Assembly: GCA_023252095.1 (NCBI GenBank)
Contig: JAHEXN010000068.1
Span: 1-10,975 of the forward strand
DNA from: Actinomycetes bacterium
Lineage (GTDB): Bacteria; Actinomycetota; Actinomycetes; Propionibacteriales; Nocardioidaceae
Direction of reading: 5' to 3'
Length of the DNA stretch: 10,975 nt
Shown here: piece after piece, positions 1 to 6,417 of the stretch
Layout: the number at the start of each line of letters is the position of its first letter
How positions within the stretch are numbered: the first letter of the stretch is position 1
Program-made: the position numbers and the translations under genes
Notes under the pieces: generated by a model
What the model saw: the letters and a program-made list of their open reading frames with translations, nothing else
Databases searched by the model: none
Told to the model about the DNA's origin: nothing

Positions 1-132
1 ACCGAGATGTTCGGCATGCGCCGCAACTACTGGCACGGCCGGGGTGCGGAGATCTATGCCGGCACCAACGAGATCCAGCGCAACATCATCGCCGAGCGCG
101 GCCTCGGCCTGCCCAAGGAGCCCCGCGGATGA
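1..132 (+). CDS. Acyl-CoA dehydrogenase, C-terminal fragment (cut by window start)
   Basis: Only the last 43 codons are present, in frame 1 and open to the window edge. They carry the C-terminal signature of acyl-CoA dehydrogenases: AEIYAGTNEIQRNIIAERGL, near residues 16-35 of the fragment, the segment that contacts FAD across the subunit interface. Ala sits just before GTNEIQ, where medium-chain enzymes have their catalytic Glu, so the base, if any, must lie in the missing part (the isovaleryl-CoA type places it on an earlier helix). The stop codon at 130-132 overlaps the next start in an ATGA junction, so the gene is translationally coupled to the reduced ACAD that follows. The likely role is the FAD- and substrate-binding partner of a heteromeric dehydrogenase that forms an alpha,beta-double bond in an acyl-CoA. 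The family is certain; the pairing is inferred. Confidence 0.85.
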   Translation, partial: TEMFGMRRNYWHGRGAEIYAGTNEIQRNIIAERGLGLPKEPRG

Positions 133-1142
133 AGATCGCCTTCGAGCCCGAGCAGCAGGCGCTCGCCGCCGGTTTCGACCGTGCGGTCGGGTCGCTCGCC
201 ACACCCGAGGCCCTGCGAGCGCTCTGGGACAGCGAGACCGGTCGCTCGCCCGAGCTCTGGGACGCCCTGGTCGGCATGGGGCTGCCGGCGATCCTCGTGC
301 CGGAGGAGCACGGCGGCTTCGACGGCAACCTCGTCGACCTGGCGCTCGTCCTCGAGAGCGTCGGACGCCACGCGGTGCCCGACGCTCTGCTCGAGGCGCT
401 CGTGACCGGTCCGGTGGCCTTGGCGCGTGCAGGTTCGCCCGAGCAGCAGGAGCGCTGGCTGCCCGGCATCGCTGACGGCTCGCTCCGGGTTACGGCCGCG
501 CTCCGCGGACTCGCCTCTGTGCCCGACGCCCACGTCAGCGACCTGCTGGTCTACCGCGACGGCGAAGACCTGCTGGTGGTCGAGCTCGGGGCCTGCACCG
601 TGACGAAGCTGACGGTGATGGATCCGTCGCGCCGTCAGTTCGCCGTGGAGGTGCCGGACGGTGCCGCCGAGGTGCTGCCGGGATCGGCCGCTGCGCTCGA
701 TGCCGTCCTGGCGCACGAGGGAGCCGGGTCGTCGTCGGTGCTGATCGGTCTGTCACAGCGGATGATCGATGACACCGTCGCCTACGCCAAGGTGAGGGAG
801 CAGTTCGGCCGCGTGATCGGCTCCTTCCAGGCCGTGAAGCACCAGCTCGCCGATGCGACCGCCCGCATCCAGATGGCCTCGTTCCAGGTACATGCAGCGG
901 CCGCGAAGGTTGCTGGCGACGCCGAGGACACGCGGTTCGCCGCGTTGGCCGCCCGGCAGGTCGCGCTCGACGCCGAGTTCGAGGCCAACCGCGCGGCACT
1001 GCAGCTGCACGGTGGCATCGGCTTCACGTGGGAGCACGACCTCCAGATCTGGCTCAAGCGGGGCAAGGCGCTCGAGCAGGCCCACGGGAACCGTGGCGAG
1101 ATCGCCGACGAGATCGGCGCGGCCGTCCTGGCCCGCCTCTGA
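129..1142 (+). CDS. Reduced acyl-CoA dehydrogenase, probable beta partner of a heteromeric ACAD
   Basis: A 337-residue protein of the acyl-CoA dehydrogenase family, shorter than the usual 380-400. The N-terminal helical domain has the PEEHGG motif (58-63). The C-terminal helical domain has REQFGR (223-228) followed by GSFQAVKHQLAD, the Arg/Gln/Phe loop that binds the FAD diphosphate of a neighbouring subunit, and LHGGIGFTWEHD (293-304). The middle beta domain is degenerate: the usual TEP-x-x-GSD flavin/substrate motif is missing, and so is the GT-x-E-I-x-R tail with the medium-chain catalytic Glu. Such half-equipped ACADs are known from steroid degraders (FadE/ChsE heterotetramers), where two unlike subunits build one active site. 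The start ATG at 129 overlaps the upstream stop and follows AAGGAG at 115-120, 8 bases away. The upstream ACAD is the obvious partner. Family assignment is firm; the complex is inferred. Confidence 0.9.
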   Translation: MKIAFEPEQQALAAGFDRAVGSLATPEALRALWDSETGRSPELWDALVGMGLPAILVPEEHGGFDGNLVDLALVLESVGRHAVPDALLEALVTGPVALARAGSPEQQERWLPGIADGSLRVTAALRGLASVPDAHVSDLLVYRDGEDLLVVELGACTVTKLTVMDPSRRQFAVEVPDGAAEVLPGSAAALDAVLAHEGAGSSSVLIGLSQRMIDDTVAYAKVREQFGRVIGSFQAVKHQLADATARIQMASFQVHAAAAKVAGDAEDTRFAALAARQVALDAEFEANRAALQLHGGIGFTWEHDLQIWLKRGKALEQAHGNRGEIADEIGAAVLARL

Positions 1143-1152
1143 AAGGGAACTG

Positions 1153-1947
1153 ATGACGACACCCGACGCCGAGGCCGCCGTCCTGCTGGACCGCGAGGGA
1201 CCAGTCGCGACGATCACGCTCAACCGGCCGCACCGCAAGAACGCGATGAACGCGGAGAGCTGGAGCGTGCTCTACGACCACCTGCGCACGGTCGCGCTCG
1301 ACGACTCGATCCGCGCCGTCGTGCTGACCGGCGCCGGCAGCACGTTCTGCGCCGGTGCCGACATCTCGGGGGTACCCGGTGGTCACCCGCTGACGCGGGT
1401 GCGAAACATCAGCCGCACGGCCGACGCGCTCTACAACCTGGCGAAGCCGGTCATTGCCAAGGTCGAGGGCGCCGCCGTCGGCGCCGGCTGGAACATGGCG
1501 TTGTGCTGTGACTTCGTCGTTGCCTCGTCGGAGGCGAAGTTCTCGGAGATCTTCGCCAAGCGTGGCCTGACGATCGACTTCGGTGGTGCGTTCCTGCTGC
1601 CACGTCTTGCGGGCCTGCAGCAGGCCAAGCGTCTGGCGTACCTCGCCGAGTTCGTGACGCCCGACGAGGCGCGCGAGCTCGGACTCGTGACGTGGGTCAA
1701 GGAACCGGGCGAGCTGCACGGCTTCGTCGACGACCTCGCCGCCCGGCTCGCCAAGATGCCGCCGATCTCGATCGCGCAGAGCAAGGACCTCCTGCAGGCC
1801 GGCATCCTCCAGTCCTTCCGCGAGGTGCTCGACAACGAGGCCCGCGCGCAGGCCATCAACTACGCCACGGTCGACGCACCGGCCGCGTTCAAGGCCTTCG
1901 CCGACAAGACCGACGTCGACTTCACGGGGGAGTGGGGCATCAAGTGA
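1153..1947 (+). CDS. Crotonase-fold enoyl-CoA hydratase/isomerase family protein (Asp type)
   Basis: A 264-residue protein of normal crotonase length. CAGADIS (66-72) and GAAVGAGWN (106-114) form the oxyanion hole for the CoA thioester carbonyl. The two glutamates of classical enoyl-CoA hydratase (rat Glu144 and Glu164) are replaced by Asn114 and Phe133 in my hand alignment. Instead Asp142 lies in the TIDFGG segment, where isomerases such as PaaG keep their catalytic Asp. An isomerase, or another crotonase reaction such as C-C hydrolysis, is therefore at least as likely as hydration. The ATG at 1153 follows GAAAGGGA closely; the longer in-frame extension upstream would lie inside the ACAD gene and is not coding. 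Ten bases separate it from the ACAD, and its stop overlaps the next crotonase in a GTGA junction, so it belongs to the same operon. The precise substrate is unknown. Confidence 0.88.
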   Translation: MTTPDAEAAVLLDREGPVATITLNRPHRKNAMNAESWSVLYDHLRTVALDDSIRAVVLTGAGSTFCAGADISGVPGGHPLTRVRNISRTADALYNLAKPVIAKVEGAAVGAGWNMALCCDFVVASSEAKFSEIFAKRGLTIDFGGAFLLPRLAGLQQAKRLAYLAEFVTPDEARELGLVTWVKEPGELHGFVDDLAARLAKMPPISIAQSKDLLQAGILQSFREVLDNEARAQAINYATVDAPAAFKAFADKTDVDFTGEWGIK

Positions 1948-2852
1948 GCGACGCGACGACGACCGACTACACGCAGATCTCGGTCGAGCTGGTCGACCGG
2001 GTCCTGGAGATCACGCTCGACCGTCCCGACCGGCTCAACGCCTTCACGCCGAGGATGACCGCCGAGCTCGTGCGCGCGCTCGACCGCGCCGACGCCGACG
2101 ACGAGGTGCGGGTGGTCCTCGTGACGGGCGCGGGCCGCGGCTTCTGCGCGGGCGCCGACCTCGGCTCGGCCGGCAGCAAGCCGTTCGGCTACGAGGGCAA
2201 GGGCATGCAGCCCGACGCCGACGAGGACGACACCATCGATGGTCTTCGTCGTGACGGTGGTGGCCAGATCGCGACGCGTCTCGCCTCGCTGCGCAAGCCG
2301 GTGATCGCGGCGATCAACGGGGCTGCGATCGGCGTGGGCGCCACGATGACCTTGCCGATGGACATCCGCATCGCCTCGACCACGGCGAAGTTCGGGTTCG
2401 TGTTCGCGCGCCGGGGCATCGCGCCCGAGGCCGTCTCGAGCTGGTTCCTGCCTCGCGTCGTCGGGATCTCGCAGGCGAGCGAGTGGGCGCTCACGGGGCG
2501 CATCTTCGACGCCGAGGAGGCCAAAGCGGGTGGCCTGGTGTCGCGGGTCGTCGAGCCCGACGACCTCCTGCCCACCGCGCGCGCCGTCGCACGTGAGATC
2601 GCCGACAACACGTCGGCGGTGTCGGTCGCCGTCACCCGACGGATGCTGTGGTCACAGCTCACCCAGACCGAGATCTGGGAGACGCACCACCTCGAGAGCC
2701 GGCTCATCGCCGAGCTCAAGACCGGTCCGGACGCGGCCGAGGGCGTGCAGTCGTTCCTCGAGAAGCGGCCCGCCGAGTTCACAGCCGGACTCGACGAGCA
2801 CGTCCCTGCCATGCTGCCCGAGTGGCCAGCCCGGCCCGGCTGGGCCCACTGA
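1944..2852 (+). CDS. Crotonase-fold enoyl-CoA hydratase/isomerase family protein (Glu type)
   Basis: A 302-residue crotonase. It starts at a GTG that overlaps the previous stop (GTGA), which gives an N-terminus VSDATTTDY just before the first beta strand. The oxyanion-hole segments are FCAGADLG (67-74) and GAAIGVGAT (126-134). A longer acidic insertion (about residues 75-107) follows the first oxyanion strand. The hydratase Glu144 position is Thr134, and Glu164 is not conserved. Glu162, in FARRGIAPEAVSSWFLPR, falls at the acid/base position used by Asp or Glu in enoyl-CoA isomerases. The RRG-x-x-PEA-x-SSWFLPR pattern is common in actinobacterial EchA paralogues annotated only as enoyl-CoA hydratase. 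The C-terminal tail is long (EWPARPGWAH). Possible roles are hydration, double-bond shift or ring cleavage of a CoA thioester. It is the fourth gene of the left operon. Confidence 0.88.
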   Translation: MSDATTTDYTQISVELVDRVLEITLDRPDRLNAFTPRMTAELVRALDRADADDEVRVVLVTGAGRGFCAGADLGSAGSKPFGYEGKGMQPDADEDDTIDGLRRDGGGQIATRLASLRKPVIAAINGAAIGVGATMTLPMDIRIASTTAKFGFVFARRGIAPEAVSSWFLPRVVGISQASEWALTGRIFDAEEAKAGGLVSRVVEPDDLLPTARAVAREIADNTSAVSVAVTRRMLWSQLTQTEIWETHHLESRLIAELKTGPDAAEGVQSFLEKRPAEFTAGLDEHVPAMLPEWPARPGWAH

Positions 2853-2900
2853 TCTCCCCCTCCTCCTGAGACCGCACAACCGAGAGACAGGACCGTCTGC

Positions 2901-3875
2901 ATGCTGCGTACCCGCTTCACCGAGATCTTCGGCGTCGAGCACCCCATCGTCCAGGGCGGCATGCAGTGGGTCGGCCGCGCCGAGCTCGCCGCTGCCGTCT
3001 CCGATGCCGGCGGCCTTGGCATCATCACGGCCCTGACGCAGCCGACACCGGAGGATCTCTTCGCCGAGATCCGACGCGCTCAGGAGCTGACGGACAAGCC
3101 CCTCGGCGTGAACCTCACGATCCTGCCCACGATCAACCCGCCGCCGTACGACGAGTACCGGAAGGCGATCGCCGAGGCCGGCATCACGATCGTCGAGACC
3201 GCGGGTCAGAACCCGGAGCCGCACATCTCGTTCTTCCACGACCACGGCATCAAGGTGCTGCACAAGTGCACGAGCGTGCGGCACGCGGTCAAGGCCGAGA
3301 AGGTCGGTGTCGACGGGGTGAGCATCGACGGCTTCGAGTGTGCCGGTCACCCCGGTGAGGACGACATCCCTGGGCTGGTGCTGATCCCGGCCGCCACGAG
3401 CAAGCTGACGATCCCGGTCATCGCATCCGGTGGCATCGCCGACGAGCGAGGCCTGGTCGCCGCGCTGGCGCTCGGCGCCGACGGTGTCAACATGGGCACG
3501 CGGTTCATGAGCGTGCAGGAGTCGTTCATCCACGCCGACGTGAAGCAGCGCATCGTCGATGCCACCGAGCGTGAGACCGAGCTGATCTTCCGCCCGCTCC
3601 GCAACACCGCGCGCGTGGCCCGCAACGAGGTCAGCACCAAGGTCGTCGAGATGCTCGACGAGGGCGCCCAGTTCCCCGAGATCAAGGACCTCGTCGCGGG
3701 TGCCCGCGGCCGCACGGTCTACGAGACCGGCGACCTGGACGCGGGCGTCTGGTCGGTCGGCATGGTCCAGGGCCTCATCGAGGACGTCCCGACCGCGCGC
3801 GAGCTCATCGAGCGCATGGTCGCCGGCGCCGAGCAGATCATCCAGCAGCGCCTCGGCGGCTTCGTCACGACCTGA
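2901..3875 (+). CDS. Nitronate monooxygenase / 2-nitropropane dioxygenase family flavoprotein, IpdC-like
   Basis: A 324-residue FMN-dependent TIM-barrel protein. It opens with the family signature HPIVQGGMQWVG (14-25). It continues with AVSDAGGLG (32-40), GVNLTILP (69-76), GFECAGHPGEDD (144-155) with His150 at the position of the nitronate monooxygenase catalytic His, and the FMN-phosphate loop ASGGIADERG with GADGVNMGTRF (175-202). The GFECAGHPGEDD wording is, from memory, typical of the IpdC branch (Mycobacterium tuberculosis Rv3553), which acts on CoA thioesters of the last steroid rings rather than on nitroalkanes. The acyl-CoA gene neighbourhood favours the same reading. The ATG at 2901 follows AGGA at 2889-2892, 8 bases upstream. 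A 48-base gap separates it from the crotonase, so it is probably the last gene of the left operon. True nitronate oxidation remains possible. Confidence 0.85.
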   Translation: MLRTRFTEIFGVEHPIVQGGMQWVGRAELAAAVSDAGGLGIITALTQPTPEDLFAEIRRAQELTDKPLGVNLTILPTINPPPYDEYRKAIAEAGITIVETAGQNPEPHISFFHDHGIKVLHKCTSVRHAVKAEKVGVDGVSIDGFECAGHPGEDDIPGLVLIPAATSKLTIPVIASGGIADERGLVAALALGADGVNMGTRFMSVQESFIHADVKQRIVDATERETELIFRPLRNTARVARNEVSTKVVEMLDEGAQFPEIKDLVAGARGRTVYETGDLDAGVWSVGMVQGLIEDVPTARELIERMVAGAEQIIQQRLGGFVTT

Positions 3876-3895
3876 CAGCTCTGGCGCTCTCCCCT

Positions 3896-3957
3896 CCAGA
3901 TGTGTGCGCAACCCACCGAGATCGGTCCGTTCGGGGTCGGTGTGAGCACACCTCTGG
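3896..3957. terminator. Inverted repeat between convergent genes, possible bidirectional terminator
   Basis: The 129 bases between the flavoprotein stop (3875) and the convergent zinc-finger gene (end 4005) contain CCAGATGTGTGC (3896-3907) facing GCACACCTCTGG (3946-3957), 11 of 12 bases pairing. ACCCACC (3911-3917) can pair with GGTGGGT (3956-3962) as an alternative, and ACCGAGATCGGT (3914-3925) is a small palindrome. The main loop of 38 bases is long and there is no T-run, so function as a terminator rests mainly on the tail-to-tail position. No gene was recognised in this gap. Confidence 0.4.
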
Positions 3958-4004
3958 TGGGTCTGGGTGACCCTGAGCGCGCGTGCTGCACCTCGCGGGC
4001 CTGT

Positions 4005-4346
4005 TCATCGAGCTGCCGCGCAGCTGATGCAGGTGCGTGCCACCGGTCTCGCCTCGAGGCGACCGTCTGCGATCGGTCCGCCGCATTGCTCGCAGGTGCC
4101 GTAGGTGCGGGCGGCCACGCGCTCGAGCGCCGTGTCGATCTCGGCGAGGTGCCGCTCTGCCTGCGCGACGAGGGCCCCGGTCTGCTCGCGCTCGAACGCG
4201 ATCGTGGCGCCCTCAGGGTCGTGCTCGTCGTCGGCGTTGGAGTCGCGCGACGCTGCGACGATGCCGTCGAAGTCGCGCGTCAGACTCGCGAGTCGGCGGA
4301 GGGTCTCCGTGCGCTCGGCCTCGAGGCGGTAGCGGGCGTCGGACAT
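4005..4346 (-). CDS. TraR/DksA family C4 zinc-finger protein
   Basis: A 113-residue protein. The N-terminal half is a helical, charged region suited to the coiled coil of DksA-like proteins (RLEAERTETLRRLASL and later AQAERHLAEIDTALERV), with an acidic turn NADDEHDPEG (37-46) that may be the tip entering the RNA-polymerase secondary channel. The C-terminus is a C4 zinc finger: Cys85-x2-Cys88, 17 residues, Cys106-x2-Cys109. In this family the protein binds RNA polymerase and modulates initiation, usually with ppGpp; many small actinobacterial members are uncharacterised. I prefer the ATG at 4346 (MSDARYRLEAE) because family members usually begin there; an in-frame GTG at 4373 would add 9 residues. 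The ribosome site is weak (GGTGA). It lies downstream of the SDR operon beyond a strong hairpin, so it is probably transcribed separately and is not obviously part of the catabolic pathway. Confidence 0.85.
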   Translation of the reverse strand: MSDARYRLEAERTETLRRLASLTRDFDGIVAASRDSNADDEHDPEGATIAFEREQTGALVAQAERHLAEIDTALERVAARTYGTCEQCGGPIADGRLEARPVARTCISCAAAR

Positions 4347-4388
4347 GGGGTCACCGTAGGTCCAGGCGCCCACATCTCGGACACGGCA

Positions 4389-4432
4389 ATTGGTCCCCGG
4401 GCACGGCTGATTCGTCGTGCCCGGGGACCAAT
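4389..4432 (-). terminator. Perfect 17-bp hairpin downstream of the SDR operon
   Basis: ATTGGTCCCCGGGCACG (4389-4405) and its exact reverse complement (4416-4432) enclose a 10-base loop. A G-T and a C-G pair can extend the stem to 19 pairs with loop TGATTC. A smaller hairpin CGGAG-TCAG-CTCCG (4435-4448) stands between it and the SDR stop at 4460. No T-run follows on either strand, as is common for actinobacterial terminators. The position just after the minus-strand operon and before the zinc-finger gene fits a terminator that insulates the two units. Confidence 0.7.
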
Positions 4433-4459
4433 GACGGAGTCAGCTCCGAAATTCGAGGG

Positions 4460-5218
4460 TCAGCGGACGGGCACGCGGCCGCCGTCGACGGAGAAGGTCT
4501 GGCCGGTCATGTAGCTGCAGTCGGGGGAGGCCAGGAAGACGTAGACGCCGGCGATCTCCTCGGGCTCGGCCCAGCGACCGAGCGGGATGGACTCCAGGTA
4601 CTTGTCCTTGAAGCGCTCGTCGGTGCGGATCGTCTCGGTCATCGGCGTGGAGGCGGCCGGGGCGATCGCGTTGACGATGATGCCGGCGGGCGCCAGCTCC
4701 TTGGCCGCGGAACGCGCCATGCCGAGCAGGCCGGCCTTGGCGGTGGCGTAGTTGATCTGGCCGATCGTGCCGTTGATGCCGGCGGCCGAGCTCGTCAGGA
4801 TGATGTTGCCCTGCTTGAGCTCGCGCATGCCCGGCACGACCGCCTGCAGCCAGTAGAAGCTGCCGTTGACGTGGGTGGCCATGACGACGTCCCACTGCTC
4901 GTCGGTCATCTTCCAGAGCATCGCCGGCCGGGTGACGCCGGCGTTGCTGACGAGGATCGTGATGGTGCCGAGCCTCTCCGCGATCTCGGCGGCAGCGGCC
5001 TCGACCGACGCGCGGCTCGCGACGTCGTTCGCGACGCCGATCGCCGTGCCACCGCTCGCGTTGATCGCGTCGGCCACCTCGTTCGCGCGGTCGCCGTCGA
5101 TGTCGATGACCGCGACCTTGGCGCCCTCGGCGGCGTACCGCTCGGCGATCGCGCGGCCGATGCCCTGGCCGGCGCCGGTGATGACGGCGACGCGGTCCTG
5201 CAGGACTCCTTCAGACAT
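4460..5218 (-). CDS. Short-chain dehydrogenase/reductase (SDR), NAD(H)-type
   Basis: A 252-residue classical SDR. It has the Rossmann motif TGAGQGIG (14-21); Asp39 at the end of the second beta strand, which usually selects NAD(H) over NADP(H); NAG (92-94); Asn118; Ser144; and the catalytic pair Tyr157-x3-Lys161. The C-terminal TFSVDGGRVPVR is the common cofactor-side ending. In this setting it would oxidise a hydroxyl of an acyl-CoA or ring intermediate to a ketone (3-hydroxyacyl-CoA or alicyclic alcohol dehydrogenase), but the substrate is not readable. The ATG at 5218 is preceded by GAAGGAG with good spacing. The upstream thiolase-like gene ends 32 bases earlier, so they are probably co-transcribed. 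FabG-like annotation is possible but the gene neighbourhood is catabolic. Confidence 0.92.
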   Translation of the reverse strand: MSEGVLQDRVAVITGAGQGIGRAIAERYAAEGAKVAVIDIDGDRANEVADAINASGGTAIGVANDVASRASVEAAAAEIAERLGTITILVSNAGVTRPAMLWKMTDEQWDVVMATHVNGSFYWLQAVVPGMRELKQGNIILTSSAAGINGTIGQINYATAKAGLLGMARSAAKELAPAGIIVNAIAPAASTPMTETIRTDERFKDKYLESIPLGRWAEPEEIAGVYVFLASPDCSYMTGQTFSVDGGRVPVR

Positions 5219-5250
5219 GGGGTGCTCCTTCGTGGGTGAGATGGACGAGA

Positions 5251-6417
5251 TCAGAGGGTCGAGGCGTCGCCGAGCAGCGCCGTGACCTGGCTGGAGAGGA
5301 CGCCACCGTTGCCGTGGACCAGGCCCACGTGGGCGTCGGCGACCTGGCGGTCGCCCGCCTCGCCGCGCAGCTGCCGCACGGCCTCGACGATGAGGAAGAT
5401 GCCGTACATGCCCGGGTGGGTGTACGAGAGGCCGCCGCCGTTGGTGTTGACCGGCAGGCGTCCGCCGGGGGCGATGCCGCCGTCGGCGACGAATGAACCG
5501 CCCTCGCCCTTGGTACAGAAGCCGAGGTCCTCGAGGAACAGCAGCGTGTTGATCGTGAAGGCGTCGTAGACCTCGACGACGTCGACGTCGGACGGCCTCA
5601 GCCCCGCGAGGTCGAAGGCCCGTGCCCCGGACTCCACGGCCGCCGTGGTGGTCAGGTCGGGCGTCGTCGAGATGTTCATGTGCCGCGAGGCCTCGGCGAC
5701 CGAGAGGATCGGCACGAGCGGCTGTCGGAGGTCGCGGGCCCGCTCGGTCGTCGTGACCACCACGGCACCAGCGCCGTCGGTGACGAGGCAGCAGTCGCGG
5801 ACGGACAGGGGGGTGGAGACCATGCGCGCGCCGAGCACGTCGTCGATCGACAGGTCGTCGCGGGTGAATGCGTCGGGGTGCAGCTGGGCCCACTTGCGGG
5901 CGGCGACCGCGATCTCGGCGAGGTCCTTCCGCGTCGTCCCGAACTCGTGCATGTGTCGGGCCGCGGCGAGCGCGTAGCCCGAGACCGGCATGCGAGGGCC
6001 GAACGGTGCCTCGTACGACGGCACCAGGTTCGCGCCTGACGTCGCGAGACCGCCGGAGTGGGAGTGCTGGTTGCTGCCGTAGGCGATCAATGCGACCTCG
6101 GCCATGCCCGCATCGATCGCGGCGGTCGCGTGACGCAGGTGGGCGACGAACGAGCTGCCACCCGTGGCAGTCGTGTCGACGTAGCGCGGCTGCAGACCCA
6201 GGTACTCGCTGAGCGTCGTGGCGGGGAAGGTGAAGAAGGCCGAGTGGCAGAAGACGGCGTCGATGTCGGACGGCCTCAGACCGGCGTCGGCGATGGCGTC
6301 CAGGGAGGCCTCCCCGGCGATCTGCAGGGCTGAGACGTCCGGGCCGACCTCACCGAGCCCGGCCTCGGCGACGCCGACGATGCTGGTGCTGCCGCGCAGC
6401 TGGGCCTCGTTCGTCAT
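5251..6417 (-). CDS. Thiolase-fold lipid-transfer-type protein lacking the nucleophilic Cys, probable acyl-CoA aldolase subunit
   Basis: A 388-residue thiolase-superfamily protein of the SCP2/Ltp type. The region that should carry the active-site cysteine reads DTTATGGSSFVAHLRHA (81-97) with no Cys; the only cysteines are 57, 209, 210 and 301. The C-terminal Cys-Gly motif of true thiolases is also replaced, by HGNGG (368-372). Conserved segments include CCLVTDGAGAVVV (209-221), EVYDAFT (282-288) with Tyr284, and GGGLSYTHPGMYG (327-339) with Tyr332 and His334. Loss of the Cys and retention of Tyr are expected for Ltp2-like enzymes, which, with a DUF35 partner, split beta-hydroxyacyl-CoA side chains by retro-aldol cleavage. 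The partner gene is directly upstream and overlaps by 4 bases (ATGA at the 6417 start). True thiolytic cleavage looks unlikely. Family is sure; aldolase function is inferred. Confidence 0.85.
   Translation of the reverse strand: MTNEAQLRGSTSIVGVAEAGLGEVGPDVSALQIAGEASLDAIADAGLRPSDIDAVFCHSAFFTFPATTLSEYLGLQPRYVDTTATGGSSFVAHLRHATAAIDAGMAEVALIAYGSNQHSHSGGLATSGANLVPSYEAPFGPRMPVSGYALAAARHMHEFGTTRKDLAEIAVAARKWAQLHPDAFTRDDLSIDDVLGARMVSTPLSVRDCCLVTDGAGAVVVTTTERARDLRQPLVPILSVAEASRHMNISTTPDLTTTAAVESGARAFDLAGLRPSDVDVVEVYDAFTINTLLFLEDLGFCTKGEGGSFVADGGIAPGGRLPVNTNGGGLSYTHPGMYGIFLIVEAVRQLRGEAGDRQVADAHVGLVHGNGGVLSSQVTALLGDASTL

Noticed and set aside
2652..3911. Long minus-strand frame (419 residues) opposite the flavoprotein
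   Set aside because: It is the antisense shadow of a clear NMO-family gene, Arg/Asp/Val-rich with no recognisable motif, as expected in GC-rich DNA.
4037..5239. Plus-strand frame of 400 residues opposite the zinc-finger and SDR genes
   Set aside because: It spans two genes and the 17-bp hairpin; composition is that of an antisense shadow of the SDR.
5251..6417. Ordinary degradative thiolase (FadA type)
   Set aside because: Neither of the two thiolase cysteines is present and the protein is coupled to DUF35, which points to an Ltp-type enzyme.
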